From positions 1 to 64,000 of the forward strand of contig NZ_JAPDMU010000001.1 in the NCBI RefSeq assembly GCF_026319325.1: a stretch of DNA of 64,000 nucleotides. Direction: 5' to 3'. Positions 18,152-26,999 of this stretch are shown here, piece after piece; position 1 is the first letter of the stretch, and every line of letters begins with the position of its first letter. Source of the stretch: Methylophaga sp. OBS3. Its GTDB lineage: Bacteria > Pseudomonadota > Gammaproteobacteria > Nitrosococcales > Methylophagaceae. A program made the translations under genes and the position numbers. The notes under the pieces are model-generated. The model worked only from the letters and a program-made list of their open reading frames with translations. It was not told the origin of the DNA and did not search any database.

Positions 18152-18766
18152 TTATAACGCTTTGAGTAGTGCGGGTAAGTCCAGAACATGGGTTAAACCA
18201 GAGAGTAGGGTGCCAGAGAACCATGGTCTTTGACCGGGTTGGCGCCATTTGCAATCTTCTTCTGTGATGGTCATGACTTTTTTGACGCTAGTGACTGCAA
18301 GTCCCCAGCGTTTATCATCAACTAACAAAATATAACGAGCTGGGCGCTGGTCTTGTGATTCTGGCTGTAATACCACCGATGGGTCCACTACTTGGGTATG
18401 TAAGCCGGGCTGGCTTAATAATCCAATGTAATGGGCAGGTTTATCGGCAATTTTATGTAGAGGTGTTTCAGGCCACTTTTCGATGCCATTGAGTTGTTCA
18501 AGTGGCAGCGCAAGTGAGATGCCTTGAACTTCGAAAATCAGTGCCTGAAATGGCGTGCTGATGGTCGGTTCAACAGGCGCTGATTCTTCAGACTGTTGAT
18601 CATTAATGACCTCAGGGGGATCTATAACTACGTCAGTTGTTAAGGGAATACTTGGCGCTGGAGACGTCTCAACTAATTCATTAGTTGTAATGCTTTCGTT
18701 CAGCATATCTTGAAGATACTGCTGTAAGGCATCTTGATGATCTAATAAACGTTTTGGTTCAGACAT
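18152..18766 (-). CDS. parP: ParP-like CheW-domain protein (polar array localisation)
   Basis: A 204-residue protein with a variable, acidic, Pro-rich N-terminus (about 1-85) and a C-terminal CheW-like domain (about 88-204: FQALIFEVQGISLALPLEQLN, YIGLLSQPG, WRQPGQRPWFSGTLLSG). In Vibrio and Pseudomonas, ParP sits next to ParC and retains chemotaxis arrays at the cell pole through CheA and receptors. Here it overlaps the ParA-like gene by 8 bases, which supports the same assignment. It was formerly annotated as a second CheW. Confidence 0.85.
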   Translation of the reverse strand: MSEPKRLLDHQDALQQYLQDMLNESITTNELVETSPAPSIPLTTDVVIDPPEVINDQQSEESAPVEPTISTPFQALIFEVQGISLALPLEQLNGIEKWPETPLHKIADKPAHYIGLLSQPGLHTQVVDPSVVLQPESQDQRPARYILLVDDKRWGLAVTSVKKVMTITEEDCKWRQPGQRPWFSGTLLSGLTHVLDLPALLKAL

Positions 18767-19556
18767 AAGCTTGCGCCACAGTTTGTTCTGTTGTCTTTTG
18801 CAAATATTTTAGCAAGCTTGAATAGGCTTCGCTCCCACGTGACTCCGGCGCGATAATCGGTAATGGAATACCGGCTTTGCTGGCATCACGAAAGCGTGTG
18901 TCTTCCGGAATATTTTGTGGCCATATCGCGTCAGGATATTGCATCTGTAATTGCAGTAAACTCTGGTTGGCTGCACGTGTCCGTTTATCGTACATCGTTG
19001 GCACAATCACATAAGGAATTTTTTGCCGGCGGGAATGATTAATCATTGCCATGGTATGCAGCATCTTCTCTAGGCCTTTAATGGCTAGAAATTCTGTCTG
19101 TACCGGGATTAATAGTTTGTCACAGGCTGCGAGGGCATTAATCATCAAAACCCCGAGCATGGGGGGACAGTCAATCAGCACGTATTCAAAACGATCTTGT
19201 AGATGTTGCAACGTTTGTTTGATGACCAAACCCTTGCCACTTTGTACGCCGAGTTGTCGGTCTAATGTCGCCATTGCGGTTGCCGCTGGCAACAAAAATA
19301 AATTGGGTACCCGTGTTTTCTTGAGTGCTTGCAAAATAGCGCTATTCGGATTGCTGTCTAACTGTTGAAACAGCGTGTAAATACTGCTTTCAAGTTGGTC
19401 TGGGTCGTAGCCAAGATAGGTGGTTAATGAACCATGTGGATCCATATCAAGCACTAAGGTGCTATGACCTTTTTGGGCCAATATGCTGGCCAGGCTAATA
19501 ACGCTTGTTGTTTTACCCACACCACCTTTTTGATTGGCGACAGCCCAGACAATCAT
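18759..19556 (-). CDS. parC: ParA/Soj-family ATPase ParC (chemotaxis array positioning)
   Basis: A 265-residue MinD/ParA ATPase. The deviant Walker A (KGGVGKTTSVISLA) starts near residue 9, followed by the LVLDMDPHGSLTTYLG switch and YVLIDCPPMLG. It lies between motD and parP, the conserved place of ParC, which segregates chemotaxis arrays to the poles instead of plasmids. It overlaps motD by 4 bases (ATGA) and parP by 8. The parC name follows the Vibrio chemotaxis nomenclature and is unrelated to topoisomerase IV. Confidence 0.88.
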   Translation of the reverse strand: MIVWAVANQKGGVGKTTSVISLASILAQKGHSTLVLDMDPHGSLTTYLGYDPDQLESSIYTLFQQLDSNPNSAILQALKKTRVPNLFLLPAATAMATLDRQLGVQSGKGLVIKQTLQHLQDRFEYVLIDCPPMLGVLMINALAACDKLLIPVQTEFLAIKGLEKMLHTMAMINHSRRQKIPYVIVPTMYDKRTRAANQSLLQLQMQYPDAIWPQNIPEDTRFRDASKAGIPLPIIAPESRGSEAYSSLLKYLQKTTEQTVAQAYV

Positions 19557-20464
19557 GGCGTTTCACCATCAATTAGTGTGTCTATCGGCGATTCAATCGG
19601 GTTGATAATATCCGGTAAGGTAATGATGTCATCGTCATTGAATACATCTATGTTGCGGCGGCTTTCTGTGCCACCCAAAATAACAAGAACAACACGGCGA
19701 TTTTTTTGGCGACCTTCTTCAGTACTGTTATCAGCGATGGGTTTGAATTCACCATAACCAATAGCTGCCATGCGCTCCGGATCGATGCCATAGCGGCCTA
19801 ATAAATTAACCACGCTGGCGGCACGAGAAGCTGATAATTCCCAGTTTGAGGGAAAGCGTGGCGTGCTTATCGGAATATTGTCAGTAAAACCTTCAACTTG
19901 AACCGGGTTGGTGCCAGCAACCAAAACATCGGCAATCTGACCAATGACGGGCACGGCTTCATTTGCCAGTCTTGTTTCGCCGCTACCAAATAAAAAGTTG
20001 GATTTGATTTCAACTTCAAGCCAACTTTCGCCTTGTTTTATAATCACATCTTCATTTTCAATCAATATCGAAAGCGCACTGGTCAGTTGTTCATTAAGTT
20101 GATCAAGTGTTTGTGCTTCAGGCCCGGATCCATCGGTACCGGTGTCAATATCAACAGGCTCAGGCTTTTGTGGTATCTCAGGTAATTCGATTTCATAGTA
20201 GGTATTATCGGGGGCACTTGGTTGTGCCAAAACAGGACCTTCACCGCGGCTTAACTCACCCACCTGAATCGGATCTACACTGCGGTTAGGGCTGGTAAAA
20301 ACACTTTCCAGTGTTTCTGACAAAACACGGTATTTGCCTTCATTCACTGAGGAAATGGCGTACATCACCACAAAGAATGCAAAGAGCAGGGTGATGAAGT
20401 CAGCATAAGAAACTAACCAACGTTCGTGATTTTCGTGCTCTTCGTGTTTTTTACGCCGTGCCAT
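19553..20464 (-). CDS. motD: Flagellar stator protein MotD (MotB family)
   Basis: A 303-residue MotB-type stator subunit. A single N-terminal helix contains YADFITLLFAFFVVMYA with the essential proton-binding aspartate; the plug and linker follow, and an OmpA-like peptidoglycan-binding domain lies at about 155-275 (VEGFTDNIPI, NWELSASRAASVVNLL, GYGEFKPIADN). The C-terminal tail (about 277-303) is extra. Pairs with motC 2 bases upstream. The position inside the che operon matches Pseudomonas MotCD, the stator set important for surface motility; a MotAB pair is not in the window. Confidence 0.92.
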   Translation of the reverse strand: MARRKKHEEHENHERWLVSYADFITLLFAFFVVMYAISSVNEGKYRVLSETLESVFTSPNRSVDPIQVGELSRGEGPVLAQPSAPDNTYYEIELPEIPQKPEPVDIDTGTDGSGPEAQTLDQLNEQLTSALSILIENEDVIIKQGESWLEVEIKSNFLFGSGETRLANEAVPVIGQIADVLVAGTNPVQVEGFTDNIPISTPRFPSNWELSASRAASVVNLLGRYGIDPERMAAIGYGEFKPIADNSTEEGRQKNRRVVLVILGGTESRRNIDVFNDDDIITLPDIINPIESPIDTLIDGETP

Positions 20465-20466
20465 AT

Positions 20467-21207
20467 TTAGCCCAAGTAGGCCTGCAAACGGCTCTCAATA
20501 TTTCGTGGATTATCACCATCAGCAACACTGATGAGTCCATCAATCAGCATCATCTGTAGTTCAGAGCGACGTTGAATTAACGTTTTAAGCTTATTACCGA
20601 TGGGTAAAAATAATAAGTTAGCGAAGCCAACACCATAGATGGTTGCCACGAATGCAACCGCAATACCTGAACCGAGGGATGAGGGATCGGCAAGGTTACC
20701 CATTACATGAATCAGACCTAATACCGCACCCAAAATACCAATTGTTGGGGCATAACCACCCATAGCTTCATAAACTTTGGCTGCAGCGAGATCGCGAGTT
20801 TCCATTAAATCGAGATCAGTTTCCAAAATCTCACGAATCAGTTCACCTTCAGCACCATCTGCGATTAATTGCAGACCTTTTTGGGTAAATAAATCGCTTT
20901 CTTCTAAGGCCAAGCTTTCTAGTTTTAGTAGCCCTTCACGACGAGCAACTTGATTCCATTCTAGAATTTTGGCTAATAAAGTGTCAGCCGACTGCACGGG
21001 CGGTTTGAATACCCAACTGGTAATTTTCAATGCCCGCATAAATGTTTTCATCGGGGTTTGTAGCATCACCGCACCAATAGTACCGCCCAGTACAATCAGT
21101 AATGCAACAGCATTGAGGATAGTCTCGAGGTGACCACCTTCAAGATGCTGGCCAACGACGATAGCGCCGAAGCCTAATAAAATGCCGAGAATGCTGAGAA
21201 TATCCAT
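20467..21207 (-). CDS. motC: Flagellar stator protein MotC (MotA family)
   Basis: A 246-residue MotA-type proton channel subunit. Helices 1-2 (about 2-50), the cytoplasmic torque loop with EWNQVARREGLLKLE, and helices 3-4 (about 150-170 and 180-205, APTIGILGAVLGLIHVM) are in the usual order. Forms the stator with MotD, encoded immediately downstream. Preceded by cheB with 7 bases between. Confidence 0.93.
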   Translation of the reverse strand: MDILSILGILLGFGAIVVGQHLEGGHLETILNAVALLIVLGGTIGAVMLQTPMKTFMRALKITSWVFKPPVQSADTLLAKILEWNQVARREGLLKLESLALEESDLFTQKGLQLIADGAEGELIREILETDLDLMETRDLAAAKVYEAMGGYAPTIGILGAVLGLIHVMGNLADPSSLGSGIAVAFVATIYGVGFANLLFLPIGNKLKTLIQRRSELQMMLIDGLISVADGDNPRNIESRLQAYLG

Positions 21208-21214
21208 AATTCGA

Positions 21215-22237
21215 TTACATCGCCGCTAATTGGTGACCAATATCGTTTAAGGCCAGAATTTTATCGGCTACACCGGCCTTGGCTACCGCCATAGGCATGC
21301 CATAGATAGTGCTTGTTTGTTGATCTTGTGCCCATACGCTACCGCCCAAAGCATGCATTTTTTTACTACCTTCACAGCCATCAGAGCCCATACCAGTCAA
21401 AATGATAGTTAACGTGCTGGCAGGACAAATTTTGCTTACAGAAGTTAGTGTCACATCAATGCTAGGTTTATAGGTTTCGGCTTCGTTGCCACGTTCAATT
21501 TGTAAATAAAGTCGCCCAGTGCGACCTTTGAGTTCTAATTGATTACCCCCTGGAGCGAGGTAAGCGACACCTGCCTCCAGCGTATCATTGTTTGCCGCTT
21601 CTTTGACTCTTATCTGGCATTGACTGTTAAGCCTTTCAGCAAATGAGGGTGTAAAGGTGGCAGGCATATGCTGCAATAAAATGATCGGGTAGGGAAAGCT
21701 CGCAGGTAACTGACTTAATACTTTTTGCAGAGCGACTGGCCCCCCAGTAGAGGTACCTATCACGACGAGGTCGAGTTTTTTGTGAGTGCGTGATGCTGTG
21801 TTTGCTCTGGCAGTGCTTTCATTATTGAGATGAGCTGCTTGGCTAGGGCGAGCATTAGTGACCAACTCATAAATACGATCACATAGCTTTTTTTGAGACT
21901 CTGCTAGATTTTCAAATCGTTTAGGCAGAAAGTCCATCGCACCGGCTTCAAGGGCATCGAGAGTGGCTTTTGCTCCTTCTGTTGTCCAAGTAGACAACAT
22001 CAACACTGGCGTTGGCCTGCGGCGCATAATTTGCCTAACCGCAGCAATGCCATCCATCACCGGCATTTCAAGATCCATGGTGATGACATCTGGGCGATGT
22101 GTGCTAGCTAATTCAACGGCTTCCTTACCATCTGAAGCGGTAGCAACAACTTCAAGCCGGGGATCATCATTAATGAAGTCGGTCAGGCGTCGCCGAAAAA
22201 ATGCTGAATCATCAACAATGAGAACTTTTACTGTCAC
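21215..22237 (-). CDS. cheB: Chemotaxis methylesterase CheB
   Basis: A 340-residue response regulator/methylesterase that removes methyl groups from receptor glutamates. The N-terminal receiver (about 1-120) has VDDSAFFRRRL and the phospho-acceptor region DVITMDLEMPVMDG. The catalytic domain (about 150-338) has the serine in IGTSTGGPVAL, the histidine in LLQHMP and the aspartate in LTGMGSDG. No cheR gene occurs in the window. Located between cheA and motC. Confidence 0.95.
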   Translation of the reverse strand: MTVKVLIVDDSAFFRRRLTDFINDDPRLEVVATASDGKEAVELASTHRPDVITMDLEMPVMDGIAAVRQIMRRRPTPVLMLSTWTTEGAKATLDALEAGAMDFLPKRFENLAESQKKLCDRIYELVTNARPSQAAHLNNESTARANTASRTHKKLDLVVIGTSTGGPVALQKVLSQLPASFPYPIILLQHMPATFTPSFAERLNSQCQIRVKEAANNDTLEAGVAYLAPGGNQLELKGRTGRLYLQIERGNEAETYKPSIDVTLTSVSKICPASTLTIILTGMGSDGCEGSKKMHALGGSVWAQDQQTSTIYGMPMAVAKAGVADKILALNDIGHQLAAM

Positions 22238-22246
22238 GCTATTCCT

Positions 22247-24226
22247 TTAGTATCCGCGGTGGGCATAGGCTGCCATGAGTTCTGGAAAGTCCAGAATCAG
22301 CGCTATACGGCCGTCACCGGTAATAGTCGCGCCAGCGAGTCCTTTAGTCCCATGCAGCAATGCACCCAATGGTTTGATAACCACTTCTTCTTGTCCAATC
22401 AACTGGTCAACAACAAAACCAACCTTTTGTGTACCGACATTCACAATAACAACATGTTCGGTTTCTGGTTTTTCAACGTCACCAATGTCACGTGTTAACC
22501 ATTTTCTTAAATAGAATAGCGGTAAGGCTTTATTCCGAACCATGACAGTTTGTTGACCATCAACAGTATTGGTTTTTCGTAGGTCGAGATTAAAGATTTC
22601 ATTAACGCTGACTAATGGGAAAGCGAAAATTTGGTTTCCTAACATCACCATCAGTGTTGGCATGATTGCCAAGGTCAATGGGACTTTAATAGATAGAATT
22701 GTGCCTTTGCCAACCTCAGATTGAATATCAATCACACCATTTAATTTGGCAATACTGGTTTTAACAACATCCATACCGACGCCGCGGCCAGAGATGTCTG
22801 AAATCTCTTGTTTCATCGAGAAGCCGGGGGCAAAAATCAACGCAAAACACTCTGACTCAGTAAGGCGCGATGCGGCATCTTCATCCATCATGCCTTTTTC
22901 AACAGCTTTACGACGCAGTATTTCTGGATTCATACCGGCACCATCATCAGAGATGGTGAGTAAAATATGATCACCTTCCTGAGCGGCCCCTAAGATGATT
23001 TCACCCGTTCTTGGCTTGCCAGCGGCTTCACGAACATCCGGCATTTCAATGCCGTGATCGACTGCATTACGAACTAAATGCACTAATGGGTCAGCAAGTG
23101 CTTCAACCAAGTTTTTGTCTAAATCGGTTTCTTCACCACGCAGTTCGAGATTGATATCTTTTTTCAGGTTACGCGCCAAATCTCGGACAACCCGTGGGAA
23201 ACGACCAAAAACCTTTTTGATCGGCTGCATACGGGTTTTCATAACTGCTGTTTGCAGATCCGCAGTGACGACAGCCAGATTATTGACGGCCTTAGCCATT
23301 TCTTCATCTTCAAAAGCGGCTTCGAGCGTATTAATGCGGTTACGAACTAAAACCAGTTCGCCAACCATATTCATAATTTCATCTAGTCGCGCGGTATCAA
23401 CACGCACACTGGTTTCAGCAGCAGGAGCTGCCGGCTTAGCTGGTGCTGCTTTATCTTTTGCGGCTGGTTCAGCACTTGGCGCAGGAGTAGGGGGTTCCGC
23501 TTTAACTGCCTCGACTTTAGGCTCTGGTTTCGGCGCAGGAGCGGGTTGTGCTGCGGCTTTCTTACCTTGTAATTCATCTAGGAGTGCTTCGAATTCCTCC
23601 TCAGTCATCTCATCATCAGCTGCAGCTGAGCTCGAGCTTGCAGGTGGTTCAGGAGTAGCAGGTTGTGATGCACTGCCGGGAGCATTATTACCGTGTAACT
23701 GGTCAAGTAGTGCTTCAAACTCGTCATCGGTAATATCATCACTCGCGCTTGCTGAGATCTCAGCTGCCGGTGCTTCAATAACTGGCTCTGGTTTTGGCGG
23801 TGGAGGCGGCGCAGGTTGCGCGGCTGGAGCTGGTGCATCACCATCAAGATAAGATGACAAATGACTTAAGATCGCTGGATCAGCTGGGCTTGGAAACTCG
23901 CCACCTTTCACTTCGGCAAACATACCATTCAAGCTATCCAGGACCTTGAGGAAAGTATCCATCATGTCGGCGTCAACTTGACGCTCACCCTGACGCAGCA
24001 GATTAAAAACGTCTTCGCCTTTATGACACAAGGTAACCATGGCTTCTAAACTTAAAAAGCCAGCGCCACCTTTGATGGTGTGAAATCCCCGAAAGATCGC
24101 ATTCAGCAGATCGCTGTCTTGCGGTTGCGACTCTAGGGCAACAAGTTGCTCATTGAGGCCATCGAGGATTTCCTCAGCCTCAACCATAAAGTCCTGGAGA
24201 ATTTCATCATCAGTATCCAGCGCCAT
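22247..24226 (-). CDS. cheA: Chemotaxis histidine kinase CheA
   Basis: A 659-residue kinase. The Hpt domain (about 1-110) has its phosphorylated His in HTIKGGAGF (His49). A long Pro/Ala-rich linker (about 130-272) carries two copies of an acidic EFEALLD motif (163-180 and 205-222). Dimerisation (about 275-340), the HATPase domain (NAVDHG, DDGAGM, GRGVGMDVV) and the CheW-like regulatory domain (about 520-659) follow. All kinase boxes look intact. Encoded between cheZ and cheB. Confidence 0.96.
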   Translation of the reverse strand: MALDTDDEILQDFMVEAEEILDGLNEQLVALESQPQDSDLLNAIFRGFHTIKGGAGFLSLEAMVTLCHKGEDVFNLLRQGERQVDADMMDTFLKVLDSLNGMFAEVKGGEFPSPADPAILSHLSSYLDGDAPAPAAQPAPPPPPKPEPVIEAPAAEISASASDDITDDEFEALLDQLHGNNAPGSASQPATPEPPASSSSAAADDEMTEEEFEALLDELQGKKAAAQPAPAPKPEPKVEAVKAEPPTPAPSAEPAAKDKAAPAKPAAPAAETSVRVDTARLDEIMNMVGELVLVRNRINTLEAAFEDEEMAKAVNNLAVVTADLQTAVMKTRMQPIKKVFGRFPRVVRDLARNLKKDINLELRGEETDLDKNLVEALADPLVHLVRNAVDHGIEMPDVREAAGKPRTGEIILGAAQEGDHILLTISDDGAGMNPEILRRKAVEKGMMDEDAASRLTESECFALIFAPGFSMKQEISDISGRGVGMDVVKTSIAKLNGVIDIQSEVGKGTILSIKVPLTLAIMPTLMVMLGNQIFAFPLVSVNEIFNLDLRKTNTVDGQQTVMVRNKALPLFYLRKWLTRDIGDVEKPETEHVVIVNVGTQKVGFVVDQLIGQEEVVIKPLGALLHGTKGLAGATITGDGRIALILDFPELMAAYAHRGY

Positions 24227-24238
24227 ACTCGCTTTCCT

Positions 24239-24970
24239 TTAGAAGCCGAGACTCGACAATAAGTCGTCGACATCATCCTGGTTGTTAACCACATTTGCCG
24301 GTTTATCTTTTTTGATTTGCGGCCCTTCGGCTTTCAAGGGATCAACTTTTTCTGGGCTGGGGGCAGACTCGGGTTGACCAGCGAGTTTCACCAGTCTAAT
24401 CAAGTTGTGTTCTACCTCTTCTACCAGTCCAATAACTTGCCGTAAAACTTGTCCAGTTAGATCCTGAAAACCCTGTGCCAGCGTTACTTCAGACAGATTG
24501 TGATGGATCTGACTGGCGTTCGTGCTGACCGACGGCAAGTAGGCTTCAATTTCACGACTTAATTTGCGAAATTCTTCAGCAGACATTTCACGATTACGAA
24601 AACGTTGCCAACTTGCATCAAGTTTAGCGGCAGTATTCTGTAATTCATTAGCGAGAGGTAAGGTTTCATCAATGAATCCCAAAGTTTTGTGAGCAGCGGC
24701 TTCCGTCGTTTCAATGACGTAATTAAGCCGATCACGCGTATCGGGCATTTCTTTTTGTGTTAAATCGACCAGACGACGATCGACTTTAAAATTATTCAAT
24801 GCGTCGTGGAGTTCGCGGGTAAGTTTGCCAACTTCTTGAAAAAGTTCGGTTTCACGACTTTCGCTTAGTTTGGCAAGCTGCGTTTTTGCAGCAGCGTCGT
24901 CATCTTGTTCCAGCGCGGTTAACAAGGCGCGGGCGGCTTCTATTTGGGCCGCTTTCATTTCTGATCGCAT
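24239..24970 (-). CDS. cheZ: CheY-P phosphatase CheZ
   Basis: A 243-residue, largely helical protein that dephosphorylates CheY-P. The long hairpin region contains HHNLSEVTLAQGFQDLTGQVLRQV, with the catalytic Gln in AQGFQDLTGQ. The C-terminal peptide DDVDDLLSSLGF is the conserved CheY-binding tail, joined by a flexible Lys/Pro-rich linker. Lies between cheY (18 bases upstream) and cheA. Confidence 0.94.
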   Translation of the reverse strand: MRSEMKAAQIEAARALLTALEQDDDAAAKTQLAKLSESRETELFQEVGKLTRELHDALNNFKVDRRLVDLTQKEMPDTRDRLNYVIETTEAAAHKTLGFIDETLPLANELQNTAAKLDASWQRFRNREMSAEEFRKLSREIEAYLPSVSTNASQIHHNLSEVTLAQGFQDLTGQVLRQVIGLVEEVEHNLIRLVKLAGQPESAPSPEKVDPLKAEGPQIKKDKPANVVNNQDDVDDLLSSLGF

Positions 24971-24988
24971 AAGTCACCTTGTGTTAGC

Positions 24989-25366
24989 TTATTGGGCGTT
25001 AATTCGTTCGAAGATTTTTTCAATTTTTTCTTTCAAGGTTGCAGCGGTGAAAGGTTTGACAATATAGCCATTCACACCAGCTTGCGCTGCTTCAATGATT
25101 TGTTCACGCTTGGTTTCAGCGGTCACCATTAACACAGGTAATGTTGATAACTTTTCGTCTGCACGAACGGCTTTCAGCAAATCAATACCTTGCATGCCAG
25201 GCATGTTCCAGTCTGTTACCAAAAAGTCGATACCACCGGCTTGTAAAATCGGTAGGGCAGTCAAACCATCATCGGCTTCCTGTGTGTTGTGAAAGCCAAG
25301 ATCCCGCAACAGGTTCTTGATAATCCGGCGCATTGTGGAAAAGTCATCCACAATGAGGATCTTCAT
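24989..25366 (-). CDS. cheY: Chemotaxis response regulator CheY
   Basis: A single-domain response regulator of 125 residues that binds FliM when phosphorylated and switches flagellar rotation. Acidic pair VDDF, phospho-Asp in [11 protein letters not shown], Thr in MVTAETKR and Lys in YIVKPF are all present. The start chosen is the ATG giving [15 protein letters not shown], which matches the Pseudomonas CheY start. A TTG 12 bases earlier with a GGGAG ahead of it would add MDKN. Confidence 0.95.
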   Translation of the reverse strand: MKILIVDDFSTMRRIIKNLLRDLGFHNTQEADDGLTALPILQAGGIDFLVTDWNMPGMQGIDLLKAVRADEKLSTLPVLMVTAETKREQIIEAAQAGVNGYIVKPFTAATLKEKIEKIFERINAQ

Positions 25367-25394
25367 ATTTTTGTCCAAAGTCGTACTCCCAAAA

Positions 25395-26123
25395 TCACTG
25401 TAACCAGTCGCGTAGTTTACCGCGTAGTCTCACCACTGTTTGACTGTGGATCTGACTGACTCGCGATTCGCTGACACCCAGCACTTCGCCAATCTCTTTT
25501 AAATTTAATTCTTCATTATAGTATAGGCTCATCAGCAGGCGCTCACGCTCTGGCAATGTATCGATTGCCTCGGCCAAAGCCTGTTGAAAGCCACTATTTT
25601 CAGTATCGGCCTCTGGTGAGTCTGGGACATCACCTAAACCTTCACTATCTGCTAATTGATTATCTGTCAGTTCATCAAGGCTAAATACCTGGTGGCCTGA
25701 TGAGGCTTGTAATTGTTGATGATATTCCTCAAGGTCCAAACCCAGCGCCTTGGCAATTTCATTATCATGCGCAGGGCGACCTAATTGCTGCTCAAGCTGT
25801 TGCATTACTTCAGCAATTTCACGCGCTTTTCGATGCACTGAGCGTGGCGCCCAATCATTACGACGAATTTCATCAAGCATCGCGCCGCGTATACGAATGC
25901 CCGCATAAGTCTCGAAGCTTGCCCCTTGGCTGGCATTGTATTGGTGAGACGCATCAAGCAAACCGATCATGCCTGCTTGGATCAAGTCATCAATATCAAC
26001 AGTGTGGGGGAGGCGAGCGATTAGGTGATAGGCAATCCGTTTAACCAACGCGCCATGCTGTTTGACCAGTTCAATCTGAGACTGGCCTCCGGCATATTGT
26101 TGATAAATAGATGCATTCATCAT
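25395..26123 (-). CDS. fliA: RNA polymerase sigma factor FliA (sigma-28)
   Basis: A 242-residue flagellar sigma factor. Region 2 contains [19 protein letters not shown] and [18 protein letters not shown]; region 3 follows at about 95-140, and region 4 at about 185-240 with [23 protein letters not shown]. It directs late flagellar and chemotaxis genes in the family. Lies 3 bases after flhG and upstream of cheY. No convincing sigma-28 promoter was found in this window. Confidence 0.96.
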   Translation of the reverse strand: MMNASIYQQYAGGQSQIELVKQHGALVKRIAYHLIARLPHTVDIDDLIQAGMIGLLDASHQYNASQGASFETYAGIRIRGAMLDEIRRNDWAPRSVHRKAREIAEVMQQLEQQLGRPAHDNEIAKALGLDLEEYHQQLQASSGHQVFSLDELTDNQLADSEGLGDVPDSPEADTENSGFQQALAEAIDTLPERERLLMSLYYNEELNLKEIGEVLGVSESRVSQIHSQTVVRLRGKLRDWLQ

Positions 26124-26126
26124 TGT

Positions 26127-26999
26127 TTAGGCGGTTTCCATGCTGGCTCGAATTAAGCGTTCAACAAAAAATTCCATGTGTCCACTGGGTGCTTTTTTCA
26201 CTGGCCAGAACTCAATTTTCTTAGCCAAGTGCGTAAAGGCAGCAGCTGATTTACTGCGTGGCACATAATCAACAACACTTCGTTGTTTCTTGATAGCCCG
26301 GCGTAAATCTTCATCAAATGGGACAATGCCCATAAAGTCGAGCGTCACATCGAGAAAACGGTCACAAACTAAGGCAATTTTATCAAATAACTCACGGCCT
26401 TCCTGCACACTGCGCGTCATATTGGCAATGATATGAAAGCGCTCGACACCATGCTCACGGCTAAGTAATTTGATGAGGGCATAAGCATCGGTAATTGAGG
26501 CAGGTTCATCACAGACGACGACAATAACCTCTTGAGCTGCTCGGCTAAAGCTAATCACACTGTCAGCAATACCCGCAGCACTATCAATCAGTAACACATC
26601 AATGTGTTGTTCCAACTCACTAAAGGCCTGAATCATGCCGGCGTGTTCAGCAGGCGTAAGTTCAGCCATTTTTTTCACGCCAGAAGCGGCGGGGATAATC
26701 TGTAATCCAGCAGGCCCTTCAACCAAGATTTCACTCAATGTTTTGCTGCCATCTAACACATGCAGCAAGTTAAATTGCGGGTGGAGGCCAAGCATGACAT
26801 CAATATTGGCAAGACCAAGATCGGCATCGAGCAATACAACTTGTTTACCTTGAGAAGCCAAGGCTACCCCAAGGTTTACGGTTACATTGGTTTTACCGAC
26901 ACCGCCTTTACCACTTGCAACAGCGATCACTTTAACGGGACGTGCCGTTTGTTGCATTTGGCGAAGGCCTGCGGCCTGATCTTGGGGTGCTTCAGCCAT
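26127..26999 (-). CDS. flhG: Flagellar number regulator FlhG (FleN), MinD-like ATPase
   Basis: A 290-residue MinD/ParA ATPase that limits polar flagellar number and, in Pseudomonas, restrains the activator FleQ. Walker A is ASGKGGVGKTNVTVNLG, followed by LLDADLGLANIDVMLGL and LLIDSAAGIADSV. I start at the ATG overlapping the flhF stop by 8 bases (MAEAPQDQ); a TTG three codons upstream is possible but lies too close to the GGAGG. The C-terminal amphipathic region expected for membrane association is present. Confidence 0.93.
   Translation of the reverse strand: MAEAPQDQAAGLRQMQQTARPVKVIAVASGKGGVGKTNVTVNLGVALASQGKQVVLLDADLGLANIDVMLGLHPQFNLLHVLDGSKTLSEILVEGPAGLQIIPAASGVKKMAELTPAEHAGMIQAFSELEQHIDVLLIDSAAGIADSVISFSRAAQEVIVVVCDEPASITDAYALIKLLSREHGVERFHIIANMTRSVQEGRELFDKIALVCDRFLDVTLDFMGIVPFDEDLRRAIKKQRSVVDYVPRSKSAAAFTHLAKKIEFWPVKKAPSGHMEFFVERLIRASMETA

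Noticed and set aside
23115-23852. 245-codon plus-strand frame opposite cheA
   Set aside because: It is a Ser/Ala-rich antisense shadow of the Pro/Ala-rich CheA linker and kinase region; no ribosome-binding site or known domain.
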